DNA of 41,948 nucleotides from Oscillospiraceae bacterium (GTDB lineage: Bacteria > Bacillota > Clostridia > Monoglobales > Monoglobaceae): the NCBI GenBank assembly GCA_015068605.1, contig SVKF01000004.1, positions 1-41,948 of the forward strand, written 5' to 3'. This document shows, in pieces, positions 7,725-16,731 of the stretch. How positions within the stretch are numbered: the first letter of the stretch is position 1; every line of letters begins with the position of its first letter. The notes beneath the pieces were generated by a model. That model was not told the DNA's origin, ran no database searches, and saw nothing but the letters and a program-made list of their open reading frames with translations. The translations under genes and the position numbers were made by a program.

Positions 7725-8432
7725 TTATTTTATTATCAAGTCTTTTATAGCCTCTCCTACAAGAATCAATCCCATTGCCGACGGGACAAAGGATATGCTT
7801 CCCGGGATCGATTTTCCGCTTTCTTCATTGATTTTACCGGACAACGTATTCGATTTTTCTTTTGAATACACAACCTTTAAATCTTTTACTCCTCTTTTTT
7901 TCAGTTCTCGTCGCATAACTCTGCAAAGGGGACATTCTTCAGTTTTATATATATCTGCAACCTGAAAATCCTGAGGATTCAGTTTATTTCCTGCCCCCAT
8001 TGCGCTTATTACCCCTATATTGTTCTGTTTGCATTTTTCAACAATTGCAAGTTTTGCAGAAACAGTATCTACGGCATCGATTACATAGTCGACCTTCCCT
8101 TTGAAAAAATCATCTATATTTTCCGGCAGGCAAAAGCTTTCCAATGCATTTACTTTTATATCGGGATTTATATCTGAAATTCTATTCTTCATAACCTCAA
8201 CTTTAGCCATCCCAACAGTTGAATGAAGAGCTATAAGTTGACGGTTTATATTTGAAGCAGAAACCCTGTCCTTGTCAACAAGTGTAATCTCGCCGACACC
8301 AACGCGGGCAACCGCCTCTGCTGAATATGAGCCGACACCACCTATTCCGAAAATCATAATATGTTTTTTCTTAAGTTTTTGAACCGCCTCAACGCCTATC
8401 AGCATTTCTGTTCTGTTATATATTTCGCTCAT
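7725..8432 (-). CDS. tcdA: tRNA threonylcarbamoyladenosine dehydratase
   Basis: This is an E1-like (ThiF/MoeB) ATP-dependent enzyme of 235 residues. The nucleotide motif GIGGVGS is at residues 29-35, followed by LVDKDRVSASNINRQ, and ECPLCR and RRELKKRG lie in the C-terminal half as in TcdA/CsdL. The family cyclises N6-threonylcarbamoyladenosine (t6A) at position 37 of ANN-decoding tRNAs. The start at 8432 is preceded by AGGAG at correct spacing; the ATG 30 bases further upstream is not. It is the last gene of the minD-minE-mgsA-tcdA run, 65 bases after mgsA, with no obvious promoter of its own. Confidence 0.88.
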   Translation of the reverse strand: MSEIYNRTEMLIGVEAVQKLKKKHIMIFGIGGVGSYSAEAVARVGVGEITLVDKDRVSASNINRQLIALHSTVGMAKVEVMKNRISDINPDIKVNALESFCLPENIDDFFKGKVDYVIDAVDTVSAKLAIVEKCKQNNIGVISAMGAGNKLNPQDFQVADIYKTEECPLCRVMRRELKKRGVKDLKVVYSKEKSNTLSGKINEESGKSIPGSISFVPSAMGLILVGEAIKDLIIK

Positions 8433-8497
8433 ATTTTCTCCTATAAAATTGGGCTGCAGCAAAACAAATCATTTCGCCACAGCCTCTCAATCATACA

Positions 8498-8902
8498 CTA
8501 TTTTTTTGGATTGACAATATCTCGCCAATCAAGGTCTCCACGGTCAAGACCGCGAATCATTACTTCCGCCGTTGCAACATTTGTTGCAAGGGGGATATTA
8601 TGAACATCACAAAGACGGAACAATGCCGACACATCCGGCTCATGGGGCTGAGCCGTAAGCGGGTCACGGAAAAAGAGCACCAAATCTATCTCATTATACG
8701 CAATTCTTGCACCAATCTGTTGGTCTCCACCTTGCGGTCCTGACAAAAACAAGCTTACAGATAACCCTGTTGCTTCATTTACAAGACTTCCCGTTGTGCC
8801 CGTTGCACATAGATTATGTTTTTGCAATATTGTTTTATAAGCTATACAAAAATCAACCATCAAATCTTTCTTCTTATCGTGAGCGATAAGTGCAATATTC
8901 AT
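8498..8902 (-). CDS. mgsA: Methylglyoxal synthase
   Basis: At 134 residues this is full length for MgsA. It converts dihydroxyacetone phosphate to methylglyoxal and phosphate, a bypass of lower glycolysis used when phosphate is short or sugar phosphates build up. Family signatures are visible in order: [10 protein letters not shown] at the N-terminus, the phosphate loop [19 protein letters not shown], and [15 protein letters not shown] containing the conserved Asp/His cluster. A strong AGGAGG site precedes the start. It lies 18 bases after minE, an arrangement common in Clostridia, so its expression is tied to the min genes. Confidence 0.95.
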   Translation of the reverse strand: MNIALIAHDKKKDLMVDFCIAYKTILQKHNLCATGTTGSLVNEATGLSVSLFLSGPQGGDQQIGARIAYNEIDLVLFFRDPLTAQPHEPDVSALFRLCDVHNIPLATNVATAEVMIRGLDRGDLDWRDIVNPKK

Positions 8903-8920
8903 AAAACAGACCTCCTGTCA

Positions 8921-9199
8921 TTATTTTCTCTTCATTGCTTTAATAGGAATATTGGCTGTAAGCGCAGGAACCGCTGACTGGCCATCTTCACTTTGCGCTG
9001 TTGTTATCTGAATATCAAGACCGCTGTCTGCAACATCCATATATTTTTCAAGCACTTTCATAATTTCGTCTTTAATCTTTTCCAAAAATTCTGTATCCGT
9101 ATTTGCACGGTCATGAACCAAAACAAGCTTCAGTCTGTCTTTTGCCAAGTCTTTTGAAGCAACTTTGCGACGTCCGAATATTCTGGATAAATCTATCAT
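8921..9199 (-). CDS. minE: Cell division topological specificity factor MinE
   Basis: At 92 residues this is normal for MinE. It stimulates the MinD ATPase and keeps the MinCD division inhibitor away from mid-cell. The N-terminal part (SRIFGRR..SKDLAKDRLKLVLVHDRA) is the MinD-binding/anti-MinCD helix region. The C-terminal part (EIMKVLEKYMDV, then alternating strands ending LTANIPIK) is the topological-specificity domain. The gene starts 21 bases after minD with an AAGGAG site. Confidence 0.95.
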   Translation of the reverse strand: MIDLSRIFGRRKVASKDLAKDRLKLVLVHDRANTDTEFLEKIKDEIMKVLEKYMDVADSGLDIQITTAQSEDGQSAVPALTANIPIKAMKRK

Positions 9200-9220
9200 T
9201 TCAATTCTCCTTTTCCGATA

Positions 9221-10024
9221 TTATTTCTTTCTGAACTTTCCAAAAAGCTTTGAGAAAAATCCACCGGCATCAAGTTCCATAAGCGGAACATTTTCGCCAC
9301 TTAACCGCTTTGTTATATTGCGATATCCCTGACCTGCAACAGATTTCATATTAACAACTGCAGGCTCACCTTTGTTCGTCGAAACAATAATATTTTCATC
9401 ATCCGGAACAATTCCTATAAGTTCGATATTTAAAATATCAAGAACATCATCAACATTCATCATTTCTCCGCGCTTAACCATATCAGTTCTGATACGATTA
9501 ATCAAAAGAAAATGTTCATCAATTTCATTAGCATCCAAAAGACCGATAATTCTGTCAGCATCACGGACAGCAGAAACTTCAGGAGTTGTGACAACTATTG
9601 CCTTATCCGCTCCTGCAATTGCATTTTTGAAGCCCTGTTCAATCCCTGCAGGACAGTCGATTATAATAAAATCAAAATCCTCTTTAAGTTCCTCACAAAG
9701 ATTCTTCATCTGCTCTTCCGTAACAGCATCCTTATCCTTTGTCTGTGCCGCCGGAATAAGACAAAGCCCCTCATAGCGCTTATCCTTGATAAGAGCCTGT
9801 CTCACCTTACAGTTTCCTGATACAACATCAACAAGATCATATACAATTCTGTTTTCAAGTCCCAAAACCACATCAAGGTTACGAAGCCCGATATCTGTAT
9901 CAACCAAAACAACTTTTTTCCCTAACAATGAAAGCCCTACCCCAATATTTGCAGTCGTTGTTGTTTTACCAACTCCACCTTTTCCTGAGGTTATAACTAT
10001 TACCTGCGACTGTTCCTTTGACAT
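9221..10024 (-). CDS. minD: Septum site-determining ATPase MinD
   Basis: A ParA/MinD-type deviant Walker A ATPase of 267 residues. KGGVGKTT is at residues 15-22, the FIIIDCPAGIEQGF switch region follows, and the C-terminal amphipathic membrane helix is FFSKLFGKFRKK. MinD recruits MinC to the membrane and is displaced by MinE. TATGGAGG precedes the start. Unlike in many genomes, minC is not directly fused in transcription to minD: a 99-base gap with its own consensus promoter separates them. Confidence 0.96.
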   Translation of the reverse strand: MSKEQSQVIVITSGKGGVGKTTTTANIGVGLSLLGKKVVLVDTDIGLRNLDVVLGLENRIVYDLVDVVSGNCKVRQALIKDKRYEGLCLIPAAQTKDKDAVTEEQMKNLCEELKEDFDFIIIDCPAGIEQGFKNAIAGADKAIVVTTPEVSAVRDADRIIGLLDANEIDEHFLLINRIRTDMVKRGEMMNVDDVLDILNIELIGIVPDDENIIVSTNKGEPAVVNMKSVAGQGYRNITKRLSGENVPLMELDAGGFFSKLFGKFRKK

Positions 10025-10090
10025 AACTTACCTCCATAAGTAAAAACCAAATTTAAAACACTTTTTCTACAAAATCATTCATACTTTTTT

Positions 10091-10119
10091 ATTATATCAC
10101 ATATCTCTTAAAAAGTCAA
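10091..10119 (-). promoter_or_regulatory. Sigma-A promoter between minC and minD
   Basis: On the minus strand TTGACT (10119-10114), a 17-base spacer and TATAAT (10096-10091). It allows minD-minE-mgsA-tcdA to be transcribed independently of the long upstream wall/division operon. Confidence 0.85.
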
Positions 10120-10123
10120 AATA

Positions 10124-10807
10124 TTATTTTCTTTTTTGCAAAAATTCTTCAATAAATATTTTGTCTTCCTTGATATATGCAAGCTCAGGGCTGAGATAGT
10201 CCTTATTTTCCCCCTCCGGCGACCTTGTTATAAGATCAGCAATACGAAGCTGGGTTGGTGAAAGATTAAGGGCAACCACAACAGCTTCGCGGTTTCCGCT
10301 CTTTCCGGCATGAACAAGCCCTTTAACCGTTCCCATAACGAAGATATTTCCCTCTGCAATAACCTCTGCACCCGGATTCACATCCCCAACAATAACAATA
10401 TTCCCATCTGACTCAAGAAGCTGACCCGATCTTAATGTTTTCTTATAGAACTTTGTGTATTCATCTTCTGCCTCAACACTCATAGCTCTGTCAAGAATCT
10501 GTTTTGCGTTTATTGCTTCTTTAACCTTTTCTTCTGTTGTCTTTTCCGGAGTTTCCGGATTTTCCCAGAACTCCACACTATCCTTAAGCACATCTGAAAT
10601 TTTATCAGTTATACTTTTATACTCTTCATTAGTGAGAGGAGTTCCCTTAAAACCGATTTTCTTTACCCCTTTAAAGAAAGTTTTGGATTCTTCAAACTTC
10701 TTCACCAGCGCCTCTTCAACTTCTTTGCAGGTGGCATTTTCGTTTATATAAACCACCATTCCGTTCTTATAAAGTTTTAGAGTAAGCAACTCTTTCTTTT
10801 CAGCCAT
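10124..10807 (-). CDS. minC: Septum site-determining protein MinC
   Basis: An FtsZ-ring inhibitor of 227 residues. The C-terminal beta-helix domain is clear, with the turns GDVNPGAEVIAEGNIFVMG and AGKSGN, the RIADLITR segment and the terminal AYIKEDKIFIEEF. The N-terminal 100 residues match the FtsZ-interacting domain only loosely, as is normal. The start at 10807 is chosen because AGGAAGG sits 9 bases upstream of it, whereas the alternative ATG at 10816 directly abuts that site. It is the last gene of the mreBCD-PBP2 operon, starting 14 bases after PBP2. Confidence 0.92.
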   Translation of the reverse strand: MAEKKELLTLKLYKNGMVVYINENATCKEVEEALVKKFEESKTFFKGVKKIGFKGTPLTNEEYKSITDKISDVLKDSVEFWENPETPEKTTEEKVKEAINAKQILDRAMSVEAEDEYTKFYKKTLRSGQLLESDGNIVIVGDVNPGAEVIAEGNIFVMGTVKGLVHAGKSGNREAVVVALNLSPTQLRIADLITRSPEGENKDYLSPELAYIKEDKIFIEEFLQKRK

Positions 10808-10821
10808 TTTTATCATCCTTC

Positions 10822-12858
10822 CTATCTTAATATTCTGTTCGGCAATGCAACACCGTCAACAACTCCGCCAAGTCCGAGATATGTTTCAAAAATTGCTCTT
10901 CCGATTTTAGCCGCATATCTGCTGGACGCACCATGTTCAATGACCACAGCAACTGCAATTTGAGGGTCGTCATAGGGTGCAAATCCGACAAACAACACAT
11001 TATCGCTGCCACGACTTACCTCCGCAGTTCCCGTTTTTCCGCCAACAGCAACCGGAAAATCTCCAAAAACCGCCGACGCTGTTCCGTCTTCCGTAACTCG
11101 TCTCATTCCGTCTTTCACCGCTTCATAGGTTGAGTCCTTTATCTTCATTTCGGATAAGATTTCAGGTTCAGCCTCATATACAATTTCATCTGTTTCGTAA
11201 GCTCTGATTTCCTTGATTATATGAAGCTGTTTTCTCGTTCCCTTATTGAGAAATGTCGTTATATAGCTTACAAGCTGTGCCGGAGTAAACATATTATCCG
11301 ACTGACCTATAGCCGCCTGAAGAACATCCCCCGGATACCATTCCATATTCAATCTTTCTCTGTATTTCGGTCCGGCAACTATACCCAATTCTTCATATAG
11401 CTCTATCCCCGTCTCTTCACCGAGCCCGAAAGCCTTTGCATATTTATTAATATTATCAATTCCGACAAGCCTTCCGGCTTCATAGAAGAAGCAGTTGCAG
11501 GAAACTCCTATTGCTTCAGACACATTCAGCGGGCCATGTGTTCCGCCACTTTTCCAGATAAGGCAGGTCGGCTGATACGACGGGGCATAATATTTATAAA
11601 CTCCGTCGCAGGTTATTGTCCCAGTTGGAGAAATAATACCTTCCTCAAGAGCCGCAATAGCAACAAGAGGCTTAAACGTTGACCCGGGAGTGTATGCTCC
11701 GCCCAAAGCTCTGTTAAACAAGGGCTTGGTTTCATCCTTTAACATATCATCATAGGACTCCGTATAAATTTCCGGGTCATAGGACGGATAGGAGGCAATA
11801 GCCAACACCCCGCCTGTCTTCACATCAACAGCAATTGCCGCTCCGCTATATGCGTCATAGCCTTTGTCCTCTCTTGCCGCGGCAATATTTTCCATAAGAG
11901 CCGTTTCTGTAACTTCCTGGAGTTTAGAATCTATGGTTAAAACAGCATAGTTTTCCGTTGTTGGGGGAACTTCGCTCAAAACCTTTTCGACGCTCCCTTT
12001 TTTATTTTGCTGTACGACCATGGAGCCGTCTTTACCCTTCAGATAACCTTCAAGCTCCTTTTCTATGCCGTCTTTTCCGATTATGTCATTCATTCCATAT
12101 CCGTCTTTTTTCATCTTTTCGTATTCTTCAGCATATATAAGCCCCGTTCTTCCCAATATGTGAACAGCCAAAGCACCATTGACATATTGACGCACAGGCT
12201 CGATTTCTACGGACACGCCCGTCATTTCAAAGCTTCGTTCGGATACCTGATGGACAACCTCGATCGTCACATCCGTTGCAAAAGTATATGGATTTGTTAT
12301 TCCGAACTGTTTTTTCTCCATTTCATATCTGACGGCAACTATATTTCTCCTCAGCTCACCCGTGTATTTTGACAAAATTCCATATTCCTCCGCAAGAGAA
12401 TCGAGTATTTTTGAGGGAGTATCATTATCGGAAAAGTCATTCTCCCTTTTCCATTCCTTAATATTCTTCTCTCTGTCTTTTTCAAAATAAAAATCAACGG
12501 GCTTTCCTTTTATGGGAAATTCATCAACGAACTCCACATCATGCTTTTCAACAATATCCAAAAGCACAGCAATCGTATCATTTAAGGTTGCATCATCTGC
12601 ACCGACATCCTGAATTCTTATATAATACCCCATACGGTTAGTAACCATCGGTCTGCCGTATGTGTCAAAAATTTCACCTCTCGATGCCTTTATAGGATAA
12701 GACCGTTCTGTCTGATTTGTAATCTGCTCACGATACGCCTGTCCGTTTAAAATCTGCAGTTTAAATAATACTGACACAAAAAACACCATAAATCCTGCAA
12801 GAAATACGCCAAGAATTACATATCTGTGTCTGACACTTCTGTTTTCCAATTCATTCAC
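10822..12858 (-). CDS. mrdA: Penicillin-binding protein 2, elongasome transpeptidase
   Basis: A class B PBP of 678 residues that cross-links lateral-wall peptidoglycan with RodA and MreBCD. One N-terminal membrane helix (about 13-34) is followed by the PBP dimerisation domain and then the transpeptidase domain. Catalytic motifs are intact: STFK with Ser393, SCN at 453-455 and KTGT at 608-611. It overlaps the mreD stop by 4 bases (GTGA). The GTG at 12858 overlaps the apparent AAGGTG site, so a TTG at 12849 may be the true start. Its place directly after mreBCD argues for the elongation PBP2 rather than the division PBP. Confidence 0.93.
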   Translation of the reverse strand: MNELENRSVRHRYVILGVFLAGFMVFFVSVLFKLQILNGQAYREQITNQTERSYPIKASRGEIFDTYGRPMVTNRMGYYIRIQDVGADDATLNDTIAVLLDIVEKHDVEFVDEFPIKGKPVDFYFEKDREKNIKEWKRENDFSDNDTPSKILDSLAEEYGILSKYTGELRRNIVAVRYEMEKKQFGITNPYTFATDVTIEVVHQVSERSFEMTGVSVEIEPVRQYVNGALAVHILGRTGLIYAEEYEKMKKDGYGMNDIIGKDGIEKELEGYLKGKDGSMVVQQNKKGSVEKVLSEVPPTTENYAVLTIDSKLQEVTETALMENIAAAREDKGYDAYSGAAIAVDVKTGGVLAIASYPSYDPEIYTESYDDMLKDETKPLFNRALGGAYTPGSTFKPLVAIAALEEGIISPTGTITCDGVYKYYAPSYQPTCLIWKSGGTHGPLNVSEAIGVSCNCFFYEAGRLVGIDNINKYAKAFGLGEETGIELYEELGIVAGPKYRERLNMEWYPGDVLQAAIGQSDNMFTPAQLVSYITTFLNKGTRKQLHIIKEIRAYETDEIVYEAEPEILSEMKIKDSTYEAVKDGMRRVTEDGTASAVFGDFPVAVGGKTGTAEVSRGSDNVLFVGFAPYDDPQIAVAVVIEHGASSRYAAKIGRAIFETYLGLGGVVDGVALPNRILR

Positions 12859-13337
12859 CTTTTTTCATCGTACAATCTTCTGAAAAAACCGTTTAAGGGA
12901 GCATATACAATCAGCATAAGTACGCTATTATATACCGCTTCAATACCAATAACATACAATATATGCAAAATTCCGTTTACCGGAGAGAACAATGCGTTTA
13001 TCCCTTCAATTAATATCGTCCACCACACAATCGCTATAGCAGATATAACGACATTGCTTCTTCTAATCATATTTTCACAGAAAAGAACTGTGAAAAAGCA
13101 CTCGAACATAAATAGTATACCATTAAGACCGAGACAATGACCAACAATAATATCATAAAATAATCCATAAATCATTCCCAGCCAGATTGCTTCCTTTTGG
13201 GACACATAAAACCCGGCTATGACAAGATATATGATAAACATATTCGGCTTTACACCGAATAAATCCATTGCGGCAAAAAGAGTCGTTGAAAGTATTATTG
13301 CTATAAGTAAATATACCGTATGAAGAATTCCTTTCAT
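12855..13337 (-). CDS. mreD: Rod shape-determining protein MreD
   Basis: A 160-residue integral membrane protein with about five hydrophobic segments and few charged residues, typical of MreD. It sits in canonical order between mreC and PBP2. MreD is a membrane component of the MreBCD/RodA/PBP2 elongation complex. Sequence conservation in this family is low, so position and topology carry the assignment. Only 12 bases separate it from mreC, and it overlaps PBP2 by 4 bases. Confidence 0.9.
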   Translation of the reverse strand: MKGILHTVYLLIAIILSTTLFAAMDLFGVKPNMFIIYLVIAGFYVSQKEAIWLGMIYGLFYDIIVGHCLGLNGILFMFECFFTVLFCENMIRRSNVVISAIAIVWWTILIEGINALFSPVNGILHILYVIGIEAVYNSVLMLIVYAPLNGFFRRLYDEKR

Positions 13338-13349
13338 ATAATCATCCTC

Positions 13350-14198
13350 TTATTTCCCCGGCTCTTCGATAGTGTTCCTGACCACCATAACCTTGGAAAT
13401 TCTTTCAATATCAACAGAAATCTCCACAACCGCATATTGGGATATTCCTTCAATTTCTGATTTTATCTCGACAACTTTACCAATTTCAATCCCTTTAGGG
13501 TATACTCCGCCAAGTCCCGAGGTTTCAAGATAATCTCCGACAACTATATCATTATTTTTTGATATAAATGACAATTTACACTTTCCATCCTTACCGAGAG
13601 CCGCATCTCCTTCAATAACACCCATATCTCCAGACCGGACAATAACCGCTCCGGCGTTGTGTTCAGCATCCGTTATAGCCGTCACCCTCGCCCATGTTGA
13701 GCCTATATCACTTATTCTGCCCACCAGAACATTATCAGCCGTAACAACACCCTGACCTATTTTCAGACCATCTGTGCTGCCTTTATCTATAACAAAGCCC
13801 TCATACCAGTTTGAGGCACTTCTTGAAACAATTTCCGCTGCAGTCAATTCAAGTTCAGGATACGCTTCCTTAAGCAAGAGCATTGAACGAAGTTCTTCGT
13901 TTTCTTTTGTCACTTTCTCTATTCTTTGCTTATCTATCTCAAGTTTTCTGTTCTCTGTCTTAATTTTTTCGTTTTCACTTTTAATTTCATCCATATCGTC
14001 AAAGTAACCGAAAAATCCGCCTACTTTCTGACCAATCCACGAGCAGGCATTTTGAATCGGAGTTATGGTCACCATTGCAATATTCGCCATTATCGTGGAC
14101 TTTGTTTTGGTCGCATTAACAACTCCTAAAATAACGCTTAACGAAACAGTGATTGACAATATGAGAACAAAAATCCTGTTTCCGAATAATTTTTTCAT
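13350..14198 (-). CDS. mreC: Rod shape-determining protein MreC
   Basis: A 282-residue bitopic membrane protein. It has one N-terminal transmembrane helix (about 8-28), a coiled coil rich in Lys, Glu and Ile (about 65-110) and a beta-rich extracytoplasmic domain containing IVSRSASNWYEGFVIDKGS and GLGGVYPKGIEIGKVV, both typical of MreC. It dimerises outside the membrane and activates PBP2. It is the second gene of mreBCD, 21 bases after mreB. Confidence 0.95.
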   Translation of the reverse strand: MKKLFGNRIFVLILSITVSLSVILGVVNATKTKSTIMANIAMVTITPIQNACSWIGQKVGGFFGYFDDMDEIKSENEKIKTENRKLEIDKQRIEKVTKENEELRSMLLLKEAYPELELTAAEIVSRSASNWYEGFVIDKGSTDGLKIGQGVVTADNVLVGRISDIGSTWARVTAITDAEHNAGAVIVRSGDMGVIEGDAALGKDGKCKLSFISKNNDIVVGDYLETSGLGGVYPKGIEIGKVVEIKSEIEGISQYAVVEISVDIERISKVMVVRNTIEEPGK

Positions 14199-14219
14199 AT
14201 ATAATCTCTCCGAAAAAAA

Positions 14220-15215
14220 CTAATCTCCCACAAAAATGCCTTTCATTTTTTTGATTTCCGATGCCGCTCTGCCTGTTCCCAACGCAACACAGTTAAGCGG
14301 TTCTTCCGCAATATAAACCGGAATATCTATATTTTTGTTTATAAGCATTCCCAGTCCTCTCAATGTTGCGCCGCCACCTGACAGAACAATTCCTGTTTCA
14401 TAAATATCCGCCGCAAGCTCCGGAGGAGTTTTTTCAAGAACGGATTTTATTCCCTCAATAATAATTTCAAGACTTTCGGATATAGCCTCACGGATTTCCG
14501 CCGAATTAACGGATACATTTTTAGGGAGTCCCGACACGCTGTCACGACCGTGAACCTCCATTGTTATTTCATCCTTAAGAGGACAAGCAGAGCCAATCTG
14601 GATTTTGACTTCCTCTGCCGTTATTGTTCCAAGACTTAAATTATACTTTCTTTTCATATATCCGATTATATCTTCATCAAAGCTGTTTCCCGCAGCCTTA
14701 ACCGAATTTGAAACAACAATACCGCCGAGAGAAATAACCGCAATTTCCGTAACCCCTCCGCCGATATCAACAATCATTGAGCCAATTGGTCTTGCTACCT
14801 CTATTCCTGCGCCGATTGCCGCCGCCATAGGCTCTTCAATGAGAAACACCTCTTTCGCACCTGCCGCAATCCCTGCTTCTCTTATAGCTCTTTTCTCCAC
14901 CTCTGACACACAGGCAGGAATAGCCATAACAACACGAGGTCTGAAGAATGAATTTTTCGTCACCTTCTTTATAAAAGCCTTAAGCATTGATACCGTTGTA
15001 TCAAAATTCGCAATAACGCCTTCCTTGACAGGAGTTATGGCACACAAATTTTTATGTGTTCTTCCAAGCATTTCTTTCGCTTCACTTCCGACAGCAACAA
15101 CGCTCCCATCCACTTCATTTATGGCAACAACGGACGGTTCCGACAAAATCACCGTTTCCTTCTGGCATATCGTTGTATTTGCTGTTCCAAGATCAATTCC
15201 AATTTCCAATGGCAT
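14220..15215 (-). CDS. mreB: Rod shape-determining actin homologue MreB
   Basis: A bacterial actin of 331 residues forming membrane-bound filaments that steer wall synthesis. The phosphate-1 motif is GIDLGTANTTI. Phosphate-2 is IVDIGGGVTEIAVISLGG, and the adenosine motif is LSGGGATLRGLG. The phrase KEGVIANFDTT is a Firmicutes MreB/Mbl hallmark. The ATG at 15215 has AGAAAGAG at suitable spacing; the upstream GTG overlaps that site. maf ends 37 bases upstream, so mreB is probably internal to the long operon. Confidence 0.95.
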   Translation of the reverse strand: MPLEIGIDLGTANTTICQKETVILSEPSVVAINEVDGSVVAVGSEAKEMLGRTHKNLCAITPVKEGVIANFDTTVSMLKAFIKKVTKNSFFRPRVVMAIPACVSEVEKRAIREAGIAAGAKEVFLIEEPMAAAIGAGIEVARPIGSMIVDIGGGVTEIAVISLGGIVVSNSVKAAGNSFDEDIIGYMKRKYNLSLGTITAEEVKIQIGSACPLKDEITMEVHGRDSVSGLPKNVSVNSAEIREAISESLEIIIEGIKSVLEKTPPELAADIYETGIVLSGGGATLRGLGMLINKNIDIPVYIAEEPLNCVALGTGRAASEIKKMKGIFVGD

Positions 15216-15251
15216 ATTTATCACTCTTTCTTATAATTTTATATTCATATA

Positions 15252-15839
15252 TCATAAAAGGGATATACTAAACTCCTCTTTTAATAATTTACATATTCTT
15301 TCAACGGGAAGCCCGACTATATTAAAATAATCCCCGTGAATTTCCTCAACAAACATTGAACCTCGGAGTTGTATTCCGTACGCCCCTGCTTTGTCATCAC
15401 ATTCACCCGTCGCAATATATCTGTCAATTTCATCTTCGTCTATGGCTCTGAATTTAACCTCCGTTTCAACAACACCCGACATTCTTTTTTCCGTTTCCTT
15501 GTCGAAAACACAATATCCCGTCAAAACTTTGTGTGTGTTATCGCTTAGCATATTCAGCATACGCTTTGCGTCATTATTATCCTTAGGCTTTCCCATTATC
15601 TCATTATCACACACGACCATAGTATCCGCCGTAATAACAACTGCATTATATGGACACTTAGGATTATCCGATACCTGCCGACTTTTCTGAACAGCAAGAG
15701 ACCGGACAATTTCGGCAAACGACAATGATTTATCAACAATTTCTTCCCCGTCGGCGGTAATAACCTCAAAATCAATCCCTGCATTTTCCAGCAGTTCTCT
15801 CCGTCTTGGAGACATAGAGCCGAGAATTATTTTTTTCAT
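15252..15839 (-). CDS. maf: Maf-family nucleotide pyrophosphatase
   Basis: A 195-residue Maf/YhdE-type nucleoside triphosphate pyrophosphatase (dTTP/UTP type), a house-cleaning enzyme linked to septum control. The N-terminal MKKIILGSMSPRRRELL contains the SxSPRR substrate-binding motif, and VITADTMVV carries the catalytic Asp. The C-terminus shows DKAGAYGIQ. The reading frame stays open 225 bases upstream, but that part overlaps the preceding gene in another frame. The ATG at 15839 shares an ATGA overlap with that gene's stop and matches the family start exactly. It is followed by mreBCD, a classic arrangement. Confidence 0.93.
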   Translation of the reverse strand: MKKIILGSMSPRRRELLENAGIDFEVITADGEEIVDKSLSFAEIVRSLAVQKSRQVSDNPKCPYNAVVITADTMVVCDNEIMGKPKDNNDAKRMLNMLSDNTHKVLTGYCVFDKETEKRMSGVVETEVKFRAIDEDEIDRYIATGECDDKAGAYGIQLRGSMFVEEIHGDYFNIVGLPVERICKLLKEEFSISLL

Positions 15840-16363
15840 ATTTTTATCAATCCTGCCTTCCTGCAAAACAGCTGTGCGAGATACCCCGTAAGCACACCCC
15901 CGATTGTTCCGACAATGGTCAAAACAGGCAGATAACAGAGTAGTCCAAAGCTTCCGAAAACAACTATCGCAACAACAATTTGCGTCAAATTGTGAAAGAA
16001 AGCACCAATAACACTTATTCCCACAAGCGAGAGCTTCGGATAAAACGCAGCTTTCACTATCCACATCGCAACAGCGCTGACAACCGCTCCGCCAAGACTA
16101 TATGGCAGGGTGCTTACTCCGCCATAAACCATACTTCCCAAAAATCCGCGCATTGCCGCAACTCCAATTGAGTTAGGACCGCCCAGCATAAACAAATCCA
16201 CCAAAGATACAATATTTGCGACACCAAGCTTTCCGCCCGGGACAATAAAAACATCAAGCATCCCCTCAACAATCTGAAGAACCATGCCAACCGACACCAA
16301 AAACGCTGTTATAACTAATTTCTTCGATGCGGTCATTTTAGATTTATCAATACTATTCATCAA
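15836..16363 (-). CDS. Gx transporter / heptaprenyl diphosphate synthase component I-like membrane protein
   Basis: A 175-residue membrane protein with five or six hydrophobic segments and the Gly-rich PGGKLGVANIVSL and RGFLGSMVYGG stretches of the family named Hpre_diP_synt_I or Gx transporter. Despite the database name, these proteins resemble small S-component-like transporters, so a prenyl synthase role is unproven. It overlaps the NusG-II-like gene upstream and maf downstream by 4 bases each. The Gx/NusG-II pairing recurs in Clostridia, often near redox genes, and here lies downstream of nfnAB. Confidence 0.8.
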   Translation of the reverse strand: MMNSIDKSKMTASKKLVITAFLVSVGMVLQIVEGMLDVFIVPGGKLGVANIVSLVDLFMLGGPNSIGVAAMRGFLGSMVYGGVSTLPYSLGGAVVSAVAMWIVKAAFYPKLSLVGISVIGAFFHNLTQIVVAIVVFGSFGLLCYLPVLTIVGTIGGVLTGYLAQLFCRKAGLIKI

Positions 16364-16731
16364 TAGGTCACCTTATCAACCTTATCATCATTCCCCGATA
16401 TTTCAATCAGGAGTCTGTTTGGAAGGCACACAATCATCTGCCCCGATTTTTCAATCTTTCCGGCTTTAACATCAAGCTTATCCTTGCAGCTTGCATCCTC
16501 AACCCAAACAGAATTTTCATTTATCTTAACAATATTTTCACCATATTCTGTTTTAATCTCAATAGTTTTTTCCTCATACGAAAAATCATACTGTCCATAT
16601 AGTTCTCCGTCAACGGTTATTCTGACCATTCCGGTTTCATCGCCTAAAGTCCACAAGCCCTGAAAAGCTATGGCAATAACTGATACAACCAGCAATGCTA
16701 TGCTCACAATTTTATCCGCAAAAGTCATCAT
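16360..16731 (-). CDS. NusG domain II-containing membrane-anchored protein
   Basis: A 123-residue protein with a single N-terminal membrane helix (about 5-27, KIVSIALLVVSVIAIAFQGL) and an external beta-rich domain of the NusG_II family (VDGELYGQYDF, then ENSVWVEDASCKDKLDVKAG and MIVCLPNRLLIEI). Function is unknown; relatives are co-encoded with Gx transporter proteins, as here. It is not the transcription factor NusG, because the NGN and KOW parts are absent. Four-base overlaps with both neighbours imply translational coupling. Confidence 0.78.
   Translation of the reverse strand: MMTFADKIVSIALLVVSVIAIAFQGLWTLGDETGMVRITVDGELYGQYDFSYEEKTIEIKTEYGENIVKINENSVWVEDASCKDKLDVKAGKIEKSGQMIVCLPNRLLIEISGNDDKVDKVTY

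Noticed and set aside
9372-9776. Plus-strand reading frames opposite minD, mreB and similar genes
   Set aside because: They mirror strongly coding genes on the other strand, have low-complexity Ser/Ile composition and no ribosome sites.
15840-16064. 75-codon extension of maf
   Set aside because: It overlaps the Gx gene in another frame, is Cys-rich and unlike Maf; the ATG at 15839 matches the family start.
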